Shown here one piece after another: positions 27,293-36,346 of a stretch of DNA of 64,000 nt. Below the pieces are notes generated by a model. That model saw only the letters and a list, made by a program, of their open reading frames with translations. It had not been told where the DNA came from and made no database searches. The position numbers and the translations under genes are program-made. The stretch covers positions 1 to 64,000 of the forward strand of contig NZ_JABBJN010000032.1 in NCBI RefSeq assembly GCF_012928505.1, read 5' to 3'. Within the stretch, counting starts at the first letter, position 1, and every line of letters begins with the position of its first letter. Origin of the DNA: Achromobacter sp. Bel (GTDB lineage Bacteria; Pseudomonadota; Gammaproteobacteria; Burkholderiales; Burkholderiaceae_B).

Positions 27293-28540
27293 TCAGTTGC
27301 CCAGCGGCCGCGCCAGCCATTCGCGGCCGCGCAGCATGCCGTTCCAGTAGATCCACGGCAGCAGCGTGGCTTTGAGGAACCAGGCGCTCTTGCGGGGCAC
27401 GGTCGGGTCCAGCGGAAACGTGGGCAGCAGTTTGCCGCCGTAGCCGAACTCGGCCAGCACGATGCGGCCGCGCTCGACCGTCAACGGGCACGATCCATAG
27501 CCGTCGTACGTGACCGGCATGGCGTGCCCTTCGCGCACCGCGATCAGGTTTTCCGCCACGGTCACGATCTGCTTGCGCGCGGCGGCCGCCGTCTTGGCGT
27601 TGCTGGTGCTGATGCCGTCGCCCAGGCCGAACACGTTGTCGAAGCGCACATGGCGCAGGCTGCCGGGGTCGACCTCACACCAGCCGGCCGCATCCGCCAG
27701 CGCGCTGTCGCGCACCACGTCGTGCGGCACTTGCGGCGGCACGGCGTGCAACATGTCGAAGGACTTCTCCACGCGCGACACGCTGCCGTCAGCGCCCTTC
27801 ACATCGAACCAGGCCTTGCGCGCCGGCCCGTCCACCGCCACCAGGGCGGAATTGAAGGCCAGGTCGATGCCATAGCTTTCAACATAGCGCATCAGCGGCG
27901 GCACAAACGTGGGCACGCCGAACAGCGCCGCGCCCGCCAGGTCGAATTCCACATGCATGCGGTCCAGCACACCGGTCCGGCGCCAATGGTCACACGCCAG
28001 ATACATCGCCTTTTGCGGCGCGCCAGCGCATTTGATCGGCATGGCGGGCTGGGTGAACAGCGCCTGCCCTTGCCGCATCGACCGCACCGTCTCCCACGTG
28101 TAGGGCGCCAGGTCATAGCGATAGTTGGACGTCACCCCGTGCTGGCCGAGCGCGTCGGACAGGCCGTCGATCTTGTCCCAGGCCAGCCGCAGGCCGGGGC
28201 ACACGATCAACTGCTGGTACGTCACACTGCCGCCGTCCGCCAGCCGCACCTGGTTCGCTTGCGGCTCGAAGCCCGCCGCCGACGCGTGCAGCCATGTGGC
28301 GCGCGACGGCATCACCGAACGGGTGGGGCGCACGGTCTTTTTCACGTCGAACGCGCCGCCGCCCACCAGCGTCCAGGCCGGCTGGTAATAGTGCTTGTCG
28401 CTGGGTTCGATCACGGCGATGCGCAGGTCCGGCCGGCGCCGCAACAGGCTGGCGGTCACGCCGATGCCGGCCGCTCCCCCGCCCACCACCACGACATCGA
28501 AATCGGCGGATGCCGGTGCTGCTGACTCTGCTTGGGGCAT
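27293..28540 (-). CDS. Sulfide:quinone oxidoreductase-like flavoprotein
   Basis: This 415-residue two-dinucleotide-binding flavoprotein has the FAD site VVVVGGGAAGIGVTASLLRR at residues 16-35. SQR-type segments follow: KHYYQPAWTLVGGGAF, the cysteine-bearing CPGLRLAWDKIDGL and MPIKCAGAPQKAMYLACDHW, and GLGDGISTSNAKTAAAARKQ. These resemble the SQRDL-type enzyme, which oxidises sulfide at the membrane and passes electrons to quinone while forming persulfides. It starts the leftward-reading boundary of a sulfur cluster: two YeeE/YedE proteins, a BigR-like regulator and a divergent persulfide dioxygenase. It converges with the PaaK-like gene 7 bp away. Confidence 0.85.
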   Translation of the reverse strand: MPQAESAAPASADFDVVVVGGGAAGIGVTASLLRRRPDLRIAVIEPSDKHYYQPAWTLVGGGAFDVKKTVRPTRSVMPSRATWLHASAAGFEPQANQVRLADGGSVTYQQLIVCPGLRLAWDKIDGLSDALGQHGVTSNYRYDLAPYTWETVRSMRQGQALFTQPAMPIKCAGAPQKAMYLACDHWRRTGVLDRMHVEFDLAGAALFGVPTFVPPLMRYVESYGIDLAFNSALVAVDGPARKAWFDVKGADGSVSRVEKSFDMLHAVPPQVPHDVVRDSALADAAGWCEVDPGSLRHVRFDNVFGLGDGISTSNAKTAAAARKQIVTVAENLIAVREGHAMPVTYDGYGSCPLTVERGRIVLAEFGYGGKLLPTFPLDPTVPRKSAWFLKATLLPWIYWNGMLRGREWLARPLGN

Positions 28541-28558
28541 GTCTGTCTCCGCGCCGGT

Positions 28559-28978
28559 CTACCGGCTGTTGAAATGTTCAAACGCCGAGAATACCCCCAT
28601 GCCGACCAACATCGCGGCCACGAAGATCAGCGCCTCGGTCACGCCCGCCGAAGCGGCCACCAGCGCAGGTCCCGGACAAAATCCCGCCAACCCCCAGCCC
28701 GCGCCGAACGCCAGGCTGCCCGCGGCCAGGCGCAGGTCGATCTCGGTAGCCGCCGGCCAGCGCATCGGCTCGCCGGACAAACTGGCCCGACGGCGACGCA
28801 GCACGGCGAAACCTGCGGCCGTGACCAGCACCGCACCGCCCATCACGAAAGCCAGCGACGGATCCCAGCTGCCGGCGATATCCAGGAAGCCCAGCACCTT
28901 GGCGGGATTGGCCATGCCGGACACGATCAGGCCCAGCCCGAAGACGAGGCCCGACGCAAAGGCGATCAGCGCAACCAT
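28559..28978 (-). CDS. YeeE/YedE-family sulfur-transport membrane protein, C-terminal-type half
   Basis: This 139-residue protein has four likely membrane spans and the family hallmarks SGMANPAKVLGFLDIAGSWDPSL and GAGWGLAGFCPGPALVAA, with the conserved channel cysteine in GFCPGPA. YeeE/YedE proteins move thiosulfate or other reduced sulfur compounds through the inner membrane. I use the ATG at 28978; an open frame extends to 29149 but only over the next gene. Together with the half encoded just upstream it probably builds one complete carrier. Confidence 0.85.
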   Translation of the reverse strand: MVALIAFASGLVFGLGLIVSGMANPAKVLGFLDIAGSWDPSLAFVMGGAVLVTAAGFAVLRRRRASLSGEPMRWPAATEIDLRLAAGSLAFGAGWGLAGFCPGPALVAASAGVTEALIFVAAMLVGMGVFSAFEHFNSR

Positions 28979-28979
28979 C

Positions 28980-29411
28980 TCAGCCCCCCGCCAGATGCCG
29001 CACGGCGTAAACCGTGGCAAAGCCCGCGGCCATGAACACGGCAGTGGCCACGAACGACCGCCGCGATCCGCGCGACAAGCCGCAGACGCCGTGGCCGCTG
29101 GTGCAGCCCGAGGCGAACCGGGTGCCGATGCCCACCAGCAGGCCGGCAACGATCAGGCGCGGCGTGCCCGCCTCGACAGTGATCGTCGGCAACGCCGCCC
29201 CCCATTGATACAGCCAGGGCGACGCGCACAGGCCCGCCAGGAATGCCACGCGCCACAGGCCATCGCGCCGCGGCGGCAGCAACCCGCCAAGGATGCCGCT
29301 GATGCCCGCGATGCGCCCCGCCCCCGCCATCAGCAACACGGCGGCGGCGCCGATCAGCAGACCGCCCGCCGCGGCCTGCGCCGGAGTGAAGGCGGCCCAG
29401 TCCAGATTCAT
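28980..29411 (-). CDS. YeeE/YedE-family sulfur-transport membrane protein, N-terminal-type half
   Basis: This 143-residue membrane protein opens [21 protein letters not shown], contains [14 protein letters not shown], and carries the conserved cysteine motif [23 protein letters not shown]. It is the complement of the next half protein; the two genes are separated by a single base. Its start overlaps the BigR-like gene's stop by four bases (29408-29411), so all three are translationally linked. Confidence 0.87.
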   Translation of the reverse strand: MNLDWAAFTPAQAAAGGLLIGAAAVLLMAGAGRIAGISGILGGLLPPRRDGLWRVAFLAGLCASPWLYQWGAALPTITVEAGTPRLIVAGLLVGIGTRFASGCTSGHGVCGLSRGSRRSFVATAVFMAAGFATVYAVRHLAGG

Positions 29412-29743
29412 GCGAGTGACTCCAACGCGCGGCCGCAGTACAAACTGGATAGCGTTTTCATGACCTGGCTGACTTCGAAGCTGGCCATCTGGTAATAGAC
29501 GTATTTGCCGTCGCGGCGCGTCGTCACCAGCCCTTCGTCGCGCAGCACGCCCAGCTGCTGGGACAGGGTCGGCTGGCGGATACCGGTCAGCGATTCCAGT
29601 TCGCTGACGTTGCGTTCGTTCTGCACCAGTTGGCACAGCAGCAGCAGGCGGTCTTCGTTGGCCAGCGCTTTAAGCAACGTGCACGCCTGGGCGGCGGATT
29701 CCCGCAGGACGGCAAGTTCACAATCGGTCAGGGCGGCATTCAT
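29408..29743 (-). CDS. bigR: ArsR-family persulfide-sensing repressor, BigR/SqrR-like
   Basis: This 111-residue winged-helix repressor has the recognition helix in NVSELESLTGIRQPTLSQQLGVLRDEGLV and the wing TTRRDGKYVYYQM. Cys37 (LLLLCQLV) and Cys103 (LYCGRA) are 66 residues apart, the same spacing as the redox pair Cys42/Cys108 known from BigR. Such regulators form a disulfide or polysulfide bridge with sulfane sulfur and leave DNA. It leads the leftward sulfur operon and lies divergent to the persulfide-dioxygenase-like gene. An 8-bp-arm inverted repeat between them is a likely operator. Confidence 0.88.
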   Translation of the reverse strand: MNAALTDCELAVLRESAAQACTLLKALANEDRLLLLCQLVQNERNVSELESLTGIRQPTLSQQLGVLRDEGLVTTRRDGKYVYYQMASFEVSQVMKTLSSLYCGRALESLA

Positions 29744-29800
29744 TCGGCGGATAGGCAGGTCAAACGTGAATAGGTCATTATATTGACGAATAAACTATCA

Positions 29801-29829
29801 AACAATATTATTTAAATACATATATTGTT
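29801..29829. promoter_or_regulatory. Inverted repeat, probable BigR operator
   Basis: AACAATAT (29801-29808) is repeated inverted as ATATTGTT (29822-29829), with a 13-bp AT-only centre nearly as symmetric. It lies 15 bp before the dioxygenase start and 58 bp from the bigR start, and stands out as AT-rich in GC-rich DNA. AT-rich palindromes are typical of BigR-type sites. Confidence 0.6.
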
Positions 29830-29843
29830 ATCTGCCGGTGGCC

Positions 29844-30698
29844 ATGAATCCCCACATACAAGCCTTTTTCGACCCCGTCACCGCGACCGTCACGTATGTC
29901 GTGCACGACGGCAGCGCCTGCGCCATCATCGATTCGGTGCTGGACTACGACCCCAAGTCCGGGCGCAGCAGCACCGCCAGCGCGGACCGCGTGGCGGCCT
30001 ATGTGCGCGAGCAAGGGCTGGCCACCCAATGGCTGCTGGAAACGCACGCCCATGCCGACCATCTGTCCGCCGCCCCCTACCTGCAACGGCAGTTGGGCGG
30101 GGTCATCGCCATCGGGCAAAGCATCCGCACCGTGCAGGGCGTCTTCAAGCAGATCTTCAACCTGGAACCGGAATTCCAACTGGATGGCTCCCAGTTCGGC
30201 CACCTGTTCGCCGATGGCGAAACCTTCCGCATCGGGGCACTGGAGGCCACCGCGATCCATGTGCCCGGCCACACGCCGGCCGACATGGCCTATCTGGTCG
30301 GCGACGCCGCATTCGTGGGCGACACGATGTTCATGCCCGACGTGGGCACCGCGCGCTGCGACTTCCCCGGCGGCGACGCACACCAGTTGTACCGGTCGAT
30401 CCAGCGGCTGCTGCACCTGCCTGGCGGCACGCGCCTCTTCATGTGCCACGACTACCCGCCGCCGGCGCGCGAAGCCCGCTGGCAGACATCCGTGGCCGAA
30501 CAGCGGGCCGCCAACATCCATGTGCACGACGGCATCAGCGAAGACGACTTCGTCGCCATGCGCACCCGGCGCGACGCCACGCTGTCCATGCCCACCTTGA
30601 TCCTGCCGGCCATCCAGGTGAACATCCGCGCGGGGCATTTCCCGCCGCCCGAAGACAACGGGGTGCGCTACCTGAAAATACCCCTCGACGCGCTCTGA
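29844..30698 (+). CDS. Metallo-beta-lactamase-fold persulfide dioxygenase-like enzyme
   Basis: This 284-residue MBL-fold hydrolase-like protein has metal-binding motif LETHAHADHLSAAPYL, His in HVPGHTPADMAYLVG, Asp in VGDTMF and MCHDYPPPAREARW. These match the ETHE1/Blh group, which uses one iron to oxidise glutathione persulfide to sulfite. The ATG at 29844 (MNPHIQAFFDPVTATVTYVV) fits the group start; a GTG six bases earlier is possible. It is divergent from bigR and the SQR operon, so sulfide oxidation and persulfide removal are probably induced together. Confidence 0.88.
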   Translation: MNPHIQAFFDPVTATVTYVVHDGSACAIIDSVLDYDPKSGRSSTASADRVAAYVREQGLATQWLLETHAHADHLSAAPYLQRQLGGVIAIGQSIRTVQGVFKQIFNLEPEFQLDGSQFGHLFADGETFRIGALEATAIHVPGHTPADMAYLVGDAAFVGDTMFMPDVGTARCDFPGGDAHQLYRSIQRLLHLPGGTRLFMCHDYPPPAREARWQTSVAEQRAANIHVHDGISEDDFVAMRTRRDATLSMPTLILPAIQVNIRAGHFPPPEDNGVRYLKIPLDAL

Positions 30699-30783
30699 CC
30701 GGGCCGCCGCGCCGCACTTGCGCGCCGGGCGCTTATCCCGCAAGATCGGCCGATCTACCGATTGCCGATCAGACGGATCCCCC

Positions 30784-32250
30784 ATGTTCGCAGAAGCCGA
30801 AACCGACCCCAGCCTGTCCAAAGAGGAATTCAAACCGCTGGAGGCACGGCTACGCGTCGCCCTGCTCAATGCGCAATACCGGCGCCTTGAAAGTGCGGAC
30901 AAGACGCTGCTGGTAGTGGTGGCGGGGATCGACGGCGCCGGCAAGGGCGCCACGGTCAACCTGCTGAATGAATGGATGGACCCGCGCCACATCAAGACGC
31001 TGGCCTACGGCCCGCCCGAAGGCGATGAGCAGGACCGCCCGCCGTTCTGGCGTTACTGGAAAGACCTGCCGCCCAAGGGCAGCACCGGCATCGTGTTCGG
31101 GTCCTGGTATGCGCCGCTGATCATCGAAGCCGCCCGCAAGAAGCCCGACCACGAGGCCATCGAGGCGCGGGCCGCCGCGATCCGCCGCTTCGAGGCGATG
31201 CTGGCTGCGGAAGGCGTGCAGATCATCAAACTGTGGTTCCACTTGTCGGCCAAGGCGCAACAGGACCGCGCGCAGCGTCTTCTGGCCAGCCCCGAAACGT
31301 CCTGGCAGGTCAGCCCGGTGGACCTGAAGGTCTACAAGAAGTACGACCGCATCCGCGCAGGCGGCCAGGTCGTGGTGAACCACACCGACAGCGGCCACGC
31401 GCCCTGGGTGGTCATCCCCAGCGCCGACGAGAACATGCGTTCCGCCCGCACGGCCGAAGCCGTGCTGGCCGCGATGCGCCAGCGCGGCGTGCCCCGCATC
31501 CCGCAATCGTTCCTGGCGCATTCCACCCCTGCCCGCATCGTCGACCGGCTGGGCGAAATGGATTACGAAGCGCGCGTCGACAAGGCCGACTACGAGTCCG
31601 AACTGGGCTTGCTGCAAGGCCGGCTGGCGCGTGCGGCCCGCTCCGAAAAATTCCTGGAGCGTTCGCTCGTGCTGGTATTCGAAGGCCAGGACGCCGCCGG
31701 CAAGGGCGGCGCCATCCGCCGCGTGACCCACGCGCTGGACGCCCGGCAGTTCGACATCACCCCCGTGGCCGCGCCGAACAGCTACGAGCTGTCGCGCCCC
31801 TACCTGTGGCGCTTCTGGCGCCAACTGCCGCGCCACGGCCGCGTTGCGATCTTCGACCGCTCCTGGTACGGCCGCGTGCTGGTCGAACGCGTGGAAAAAC
31901 TGACCGCCCCCGCCCGCTGGCGCCGCGCCTACGCCGAGATCAACGACTTCGAGGAGCAACTGGCGGCAAGCGGCGCGATCGTTCTGAAATTCTGGCTGGC
32001 CGTGACGGCCGACGTGCAGCTCGAGCGCTTCAAGGAACGCGAGAAATCGCCTTTCAAGAATTTCAAGATCACCCCCGACGACTGGCGCAATCGCGATAAG
32101 TGGAAGGAATACGCGGCGGCGACCAACGAGATGCTGGCCCGCACCGACGTCGCGCATGCGCCGTGGCATCTGGTGTCCGCCAACGACAAGCGCTACGCTC
32201 GCCTGCAAGTGCTGCGACACATCGTCGAAGCGATGGAAGACCAACTCTGA
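30784..32250 (+). CDS. pap: Polyphosphate:AMP phosphotransferase, two-domain PPK2
   Basis: This 488-residue protein has two PPK2 domains in tandem, as in class II PPK2 enzymes that convert AMP to ADP with polyphosphate. Domain 1 (about 1-245) has Walker A AGIDGAGKGA but a weakened lid (VFGSWYAPLIIEAA). Domain 2 (about 250-488) has GQDAAGKGGAIRR and an intact FDRSWYGRVLVERV. The intact motifs therefore sit in the C-terminal half, which is likely the catalytic one. The ATG at 30784 lies in the region that begins the fold. It is followed 22 bp later by a GNAT gene with a good ribosome site. Confidence 0.9.
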   Translation: MFAEAETDPSLSKEEFKPLEARLRVALLNAQYRRLESADKTLLVVVAGIDGAGKGATVNLLNEWMDPRHIKTLAYGPPEGDEQDRPPFWRYWKDLPPKGSTGIVFGSWYAPLIIEAARKKPDHEAIEARAAAIRRFEAMLAAEGVQIIKLWFHLSAKAQQDRAQRLLASPETSWQVSPVDLKVYKKYDRIRAGGQVVVNHTDSGHAPWVVIPSADENMRSARTAEAVLAAMRQRGVPRIPQSFLAHSTPARIVDRLGEMDYEARVDKADYESELGLLQGRLARAARSEKFLERSLVLVFEGQDAAGKGGAIRRVTHALDARQFDITPVAAPNSYELSRPYLWRFWRQLPRHGRVAIFDRSWYGRVLVERVEKLTAPARWRRAYAEINDFEEQLAASGAIVLKFWLAVTADVQLERFKEREKSPFKNFKITPDDWRNRDKWKEYAAATNEMLARTDVAHAPWHLVSANDKRYARLQVLRHIVEAMEDQL

Positions 32251-32272
32251 ACACAACAGGAGGCCTTGCGCC

Positions 32273-32722
32273 ATGAGCACCGCCGATATCCGCCCCATCG
32301 TCGCCGCCGACTTCGAAGTCTGGCTGCCCCTGTGGAAGGGCTACCAGGATTTCTACCGCGTCAGCATCGACGACGCCGTCACCCGCAACACGTGGGCGCG
32401 CTTCCTCGACCCGGCCGAACCCATGCACGCCGCGCTTGCCTATGAAAGCGGCCGGGCGGTCGGCATGGTGCACTGGATCTTCCACCGGTCCACCTGGACG
32501 GCAGGCGACTACTGCTATCTGCAAGACCTGTATGTGGATCCGGACGTGCGCGGCACGGGTGCGGGGCGCAAGCTGATCGAACATGTCTACGCCCAGGCCG
32601 CGGCCAACAATTGCGCCCGGGTGTACTGGCTGACCCACGAAACCAACGCGACCGCCATGCAGCTGTACGACCGCATCGCGGACCGCTCCGGCTTCATCCA
32701 GTACCGCAAGGTGATGGCTTGA
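32273..32722 (+). CDS. GNAT-family N-acetyltransferase
   Basis: This 149-residue protein has the acetyl-CoA pyrophosphate loop in YVDPDVRGTGAGRKLIEHV (consensus Q/R-x-x-G-x-G/A) and a C-terminal TNATAMQLYDRIADRSGFIQYRK, both standard GNAT features. CAGGAGG lies about 6 bp upstream of the ATG. The TGA stop overlaps the TTG start of the following HIT gene, and pap is just upstream, so the three may form one operon. The substrate is unknown. Confidence 0.88.
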   Translation: MSTADIRPIVAADFEVWLPLWKGYQDFYRVSIDDAVTRNTWARFLDPAEPMHAALAYESGRAVGMVHWIFHRSTWTAGDYCYLQDLYVDPDVRGTGAGRKLIEHVYAQAAANNCARVYWLTHETNATAMQLYDRIADRSGFIQYRKVMA

Positions 32723-33183
32723 GCGCTCGCGACCCCCACTGCCCCCTGTGCCAGGAAGACGGCGGCACGCTGTTGTGGCGCGGCCCGCATTTGCGCGTGA
32801 TCGAAGTCGGCGATGCCGATTACCCCGGTTTCACACGCGTTATCTGGAACGCCCACCTGGCCGAAATGACCAGCCTGTCCACGCATGGGCGCGACCTGTT
32901 GATGCGCGCCGTGTACGCGGTGGAAGAAGCGCAGCAATCGGTGTTGGCGCCGGACAAGATCAATCTGGCCTCGCTGGGCAACATGGTGCCGCACCTGCAC
33001 TGGCATGTGATTCCGCGCTGGCGCGGCGACCGCCATTTCCCCGATCCGATCTGGGCGGCGCCTCGCGTCGCGGCGGGGTCCGAGCCCGCGCAATGGCGCG
33101 ACCGCCAAGCCCGCACGCAAGCCTTGCTGCCCCGCTACCGCAATCGCGTGATCGAAGCGATGAACGCGCTGCTCATGCATTGA
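32719..33183 (+). CDS. HIT-family nucleotide hydrolase or transferase
   Basis: This 154-residue histidine-triad protein has the catalytic HLHWHVIPRW motif after NLASLGNMVP. A CPLC pair near the N-terminus may bind zinc. HIT enzymes hydrolyse dinucleotide polyphosphates or nucleotide phosphoramidates. No ATG is near the domain start. The TTG at 32719 overlapping the GNAT stop (TTGA) gives SARDPHCPLC and is my choice; the longer frame upstream reads through the GNAT gene. Its partnership with pap suggests nucleotide housekeeping, as inference only. Confidence 0.85.
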   Translation: MSARDPHCPLCQEDGGTLLWRGPHLRVIEVGDADYPGFTRVIWNAHLAEMTSLSTHGRDLLMRAVYAVEEAQQSVLAPDKINLASLGNMVPHLHWHVIPRWRGDRHFPDPIWAAPRVAAGSEPAQWRDRQARTQALLPRYRNRVIEAMNALLMH

Positions 33184-33222
33184 ACCCGGCACAGAATGCC
33201 GGCCGGGCCGGCGGTTCGGGCC

Positions 33223-34377
33223 TCAGGCCACGCGCACCGACCGGCCCAGCTCGGCCAGCCAGTGCGTGTAGGCGTCTTCCACCAGGCCTGCGGTGCGCTC
33301 GGCGGAAAACAGGCCTTCGCCCCGGATCCGTTGGCGGCCAGCGTCGCCCATCCGGCGGCGCATGGCGGGATCCGCCAGCAGCGTTTCCAGCGCCGCGGCC
33401 AGCGCGGCGGGATCGCGCGGCGGTACCAGCAAGCCGGTCACGCCGGCCTGCATGGTTTCCGGAACACCGCCGACTTCCGTGCCGATGACGGGCACGCCCA
33501 TCGCCGCCGCTTCGATGAACACCGTGCCCAAGGCCTCGCGATGCGTCGGCAAGGCAAACACGTCCAACGCCATCAGCACGTTGCCGATATCCTGCCGGCG
33601 TCCGGTGAAATGCACCCTGTCCGTCAGCCCCAGCGCTGATGCCTTGGCACGCAGTTGATCGAACAGCGGCATGCCATCGCCCACCAGGACCAGGTGCGCC
33701 GACGGAAAGCGGGCAGACACGTGGTGAAAGGCGTCGATCAGATCGCCATGCCCCTTTTCGGCCCGCATCACGGCCACGCAGCCCACCACCAGCGCGTCCT
33801 GCGGCACCCCCAGTTCGCGGCGCACGCACGCGCCTTCGCGCACTTGCGGCAGTACAACCGGGGAATGGATCGTGGTGACCGACTCCGGCCGTGCCCCACC
33901 GTCCAGCAATTGCTTCTGCACATAGCGGCTGACGGCGATGACCCGATGCGCCAGCCAGGTGTAGGCATAGAGGGAATTGATGGGCTTGGCCAGATGACGC
34001 GTGCGCACGATCAACGGCGTGCCGGCCAGGCGCGCGGCGATGGCAGCCAGCACGGTGTCACGCCGGCTGTGGGTGTTCACCACATCGAAACGTTCGCGCC
34101 GCAGCAAGCGCCGCACCCATGCCACCCCGCGCACGAAGTTGCCCGCGCCGTCCATGCCGATGCGGTGCACCGTAAACCCGGCCGCGCCCAGGCGGTCGCC
34201 CAGCTCGGCCCCCGGCTGGCAGACCAGTTCAAGGTGATGGCCCCGGTCGCGCATGGCGATCATCTCTTTGTAGATGCAGAACTCCTGCCCGCCGAAAGAC
34301 GTGGCGGCCTCGGTGTGCAGGATGCGCAGGCGGGCGCCGGCGGTGCCGGCATTCGGTTCAGCGGGACTGGGCATCAT
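33223..34377 (-). CDS. GT4-family glycosyltransferase
   Basis: This 384-residue GT-B fold enzyme has the N-terminal ILHTEAATSFGGQEFCIYKE loop, a middle RTRHLAKPINSLYAYTWLAH segment, and a C-terminal donor-binding half with REALGTVFIEAAAMGVPVIGTE. The Glu-x7-Glu motif is present. GAGGGT precedes the double ATG at 34377/34374. The first four bases overlap the end of the small upstream gene. It may belong to cell-surface polysaccharide or LPS assembly; donor and acceptor are unknown. Confidence 0.87.
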   Translation of the reverse strand: MMPSPAEPNAGTAGARLRILHTEAATSFGGQEFCIYKEMIAMRDRGHHLELVCQPGAELGDRLGAAGFTVHRIGMDGAGNFVRGVAWVRRLLRRERFDVVNTHSRRDTVLAAIAARLAGTPLIVRTRHLAKPINSLYAYTWLAHRVIAVSRYVQKQLLDGGARPESVTTIHSPVVLPQVREGACVRRELGVPQDALVVGCVAVMRAEKGHGDLIDAFHHVSARFPSAHLVLVGDGMPLFDQLRAKASALGLTDRVHFTGRRQDIGNVLMALDVFALPTHREALGTVFIEAAAMGVPVIGTEVGGVPETMQAGVTGLLVPPRDPAALAAALETLLADPAMRRRMGDAGRQRIRGEGLFSAERTAGLVEDAYTHWLAELGRSVRVA

Positions 34378-34751
34378 GGGGAAAGACCCTCGACGGTGGC
34401 GGGATCGTTCCAACCACGGTTTTGCAGCAGCAGATAGGCTTCGAGATAAGCGATGTCTTCGGGCGCCAGTGGCGCCGCGGACGCCGACCAAGGGTCGGAA
34501 GCGTGCTCCGCCGCTATCAACTGGCCACCCGTCCACACGCGGATCCCCCCGCTACGCGAACAATCGAAGCGCGCTCCCTCGCGTTGCCACGTCAAGAGGC
34601 GCATGCTGGGCGACAGCCGCTTGAGTTGATAGCTGCCATGCGACGGCTGGCCGGCGGGCGCGTCCAATGACTCCCCCACGTCGACCAGACGGCTTGTGGC
34701 GCCGAGCTTTGCGGGGGTGTAGATCACCACAGATAAGGTGGGCAGGGTCAT
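34374..34751 (-). CDS. Uncharacterised small protein coupled to a glycosyltransferase
   Basis: I do not recognise this 125-residue protein. It begins MTLPTLSVVIYTPAKLG, which only superficially resembles the first strand of GT2 glycosyltransferases. No membrane segment or signal peptide is visible. There is one cysteine (FDCSRSGG), and the C-terminal third is acidic. It overlaps the GT4 start by four bases (ATGA type), the strongest sign that it is real. It might be an accessory factor for that transferase. Confidence 0.6.
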   Translation of the reverse strand: MTLPTLSVVIYTPAKLGATSRLVDVGESLDAPAGQPSHGSYQLKRLSPSMRLLTWQREGARFDCSRSGGIRVWTGGQLIAAEHASDPWSASAAPLAPEDIAYLEAYLLLQNRGWNDPATVEGLSP

Positions 34752-35071
34752 GGGCTAGCAGGTGTCGCCAGGCGGCGTTGCTTGCCACGAACTGGTCAAA
34801 ATATTCAAAAAAAACGCGATTTTTGAAATTGGTTGAGATATTTTTTACGCGCCAAGGCACCGCAAATCGAATTTAGTAGGAAGGGCCCGGGGGGTCATCA
34901 GTACTCACCGCAATGTCGAGCGACGGGAGATTGATTGACGTAAGCGCTTCTTTTCAAGAATTGAATAGAAAATGGCCGACGTTCGATGGATTTAATCTGT
35001 CCCCGAAATCATGCTAAGTTAAAATTCAGCCTCTATTCAGTATCTTAACAAAATATAACCAAGGAGGCCCA
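34752..35071. other. Intergenic region before nhaA with a GGGGAC-type relic
   Basis: The 320 bp between the small ORF and nhaA are AT-rich in two patches (about 34797-34850 and 34980-35060). GGATTTAATCTGTCCCC (34988-35004) is an inverted copy of the motif found three times upstream of gdhA. The nhaA promoter should be in the AT-rich part after it, and AAGGAGG (35061-35067) is the ribosome site. No gene is seen. Confidence 0.5.
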
Positions 35072-36292
35072 GTGAGCCAGCAGGTTCCGCCCCACTCCCG
35101 CCCCCCCTCATTCCTGCAGGCATTCCTGCAATCCGAAGCCTTAGGCGGCTATGTGCTCATGGCCGCCGCGCTGGCCGCCCTGATCATCGCCAACAGTCCG
35201 GCCGCGCCGTTCTACTTCGACGCGTTGGAAACCAAGCTTGGGTTCCAGGCCGGGCCCGTCGTGCTCAAGGAAACGGTGTTGCACTGGATCAACGACGGCC
35301 TGATGGCCGTGTTCTTCCTGCTGGTCGGGCTGGAAATCAAGCGCGAAGTGCTGGACGGCCAATTGCGCGGCGCGGGAAGGATCATCCTGCCCGGGATCGC
35401 CGCCCTGGGCGGCATGGCGGCGCCGGCGCTGATCTACGTGCTGATCAACCTGGGCAGCCCCGGCACCTTGCGCGGCTGGGCCATTCCCGCTGCCACCGAC
35501 ATCGCCTTCGCGCTGGGCATCCTGGCGCTACTGGGCAGCCGCGTACCGACGTCCCTGAAGATCTTCCTGACCGCGCTGGCGATCCTGGACGACCTGGGCG
35601 CCATCATCATCATCGCCCTGTTCTACACCTCGCAATTGAATGTCTTCGCACTGGTCATGGCCGGCGCGCTGCTGGCCTGCCTGTTCTGCCTGAACCGCGC
35701 AGGCGTGCTGCGGCTGACCCCGTACCTGCTGATCGGCGCCGTGCTGTGGTATTTCGTGCTGAAATCCGGCGTGCACGCCACCTTGGCCGGCGTGGCGCTG
35801 GCGCTGACGATCCCCCTTCGGCCGCGCAACGCGGGCAAACCGGAGGCGCATTCGCCGCTGCACGATCTGGAACACGCGTTGCACAAGCCCGTGGCCTTGC
35901 TGATCGTGCCCATATTCGGCTTCGCCAACGCCGGCGTGTCGTTCGCCGGCATGGGCCTGGCCAGCCTGGCGCAACCGGTGCCGCTGGGTGTGGCGCTGGG
36001 CCTGTTCCTGGGCAAGCAGCTGGGCGTGTTCGGCTTTGCCTGGCTGGCCATCAAGATGGGCATGGCCAGCCTGCCGCGCCATGCCTCGTTCACGCAGCTG
36101 TACGGCGTGGCGCTGCTGTGCGGCATCGGCTTCACCATGAGCCTGTTCATCGGCGCGCTGGCCTTCACCGACGCAGCCACCGTGGACGCCACCAAGATCG
36201 GCGTGCTGACAGGATCGCTCGCGTCGGCGGTGGTCGGCTTCCTGCTACTGCGCATGAGCGGCACGTCGGCCGAACCCGCGCAGCCGCGCTGA
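35072..36292 (+). CDS. nhaA: Na+/H+ antiporter NhaA
   Basis: This 406-residue inner-membrane antiporter exchanges external protons for internal sodium and controls pH and salt stress. NhaA signatures are present: [20 protein letters not shown], the unwound-helix segment [17 protein letters not shown], and the ion-binding aspartates in [20 protein letters not shown] is the start codon, at 35072, behind a strong AAGGAGG site; no ATG fits the conserved beginning. Length is typical. The small DUF488 gene follows 54 bp later with its own ribosome site. Confidence 0.95.
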   Translation: MSQQVPPHSRPPSFLQAFLQSEALGGYVLMAAALAALIIANSPAAPFYFDALETKLGFQAGPVVLKETVLHWINDGLMAVFFLLVGLEIKREVLDGQLRGAGRIILPGIAALGGMAAPALIYVLINLGSPGTLRGWAIPAATDIAFALGILALLGSRVPTSLKIFLTALAILDDLGAIIIIALFYTSQLNVFALVMAGALLACLFCLNRAGVLRLTPYLLIGAVLWYFVLKSGVHATLAGVALALTIPLRPRNAGKPEAHSPLHDLEHALHKPVALLIVPIFGFANAGVSFAGMGLASLAQPVPLGVALGLFLGKQLGVFGFAWLAIKMGMASLPRHASFTQLYGVALLCGIGFTMSLFIGALAFTDAATVDATKIGVLTGSLASAVVGFLLLRMSGTSAEPAQPR

Positions 36293-36346
36293 GCTGCCCT
36301 GCGGACGTTGCAGTAGACTGGCCGCAACGTTTTCGCAGGAGGCGTG

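Noticed and set aside
34751-34785. The LSVVIYTP start of the 125-residue protein as a truncated GT2 glycosyltransferase
   Set aside because: Resemblance covers only about eight residues; no GT2 DxD or later motif follows.
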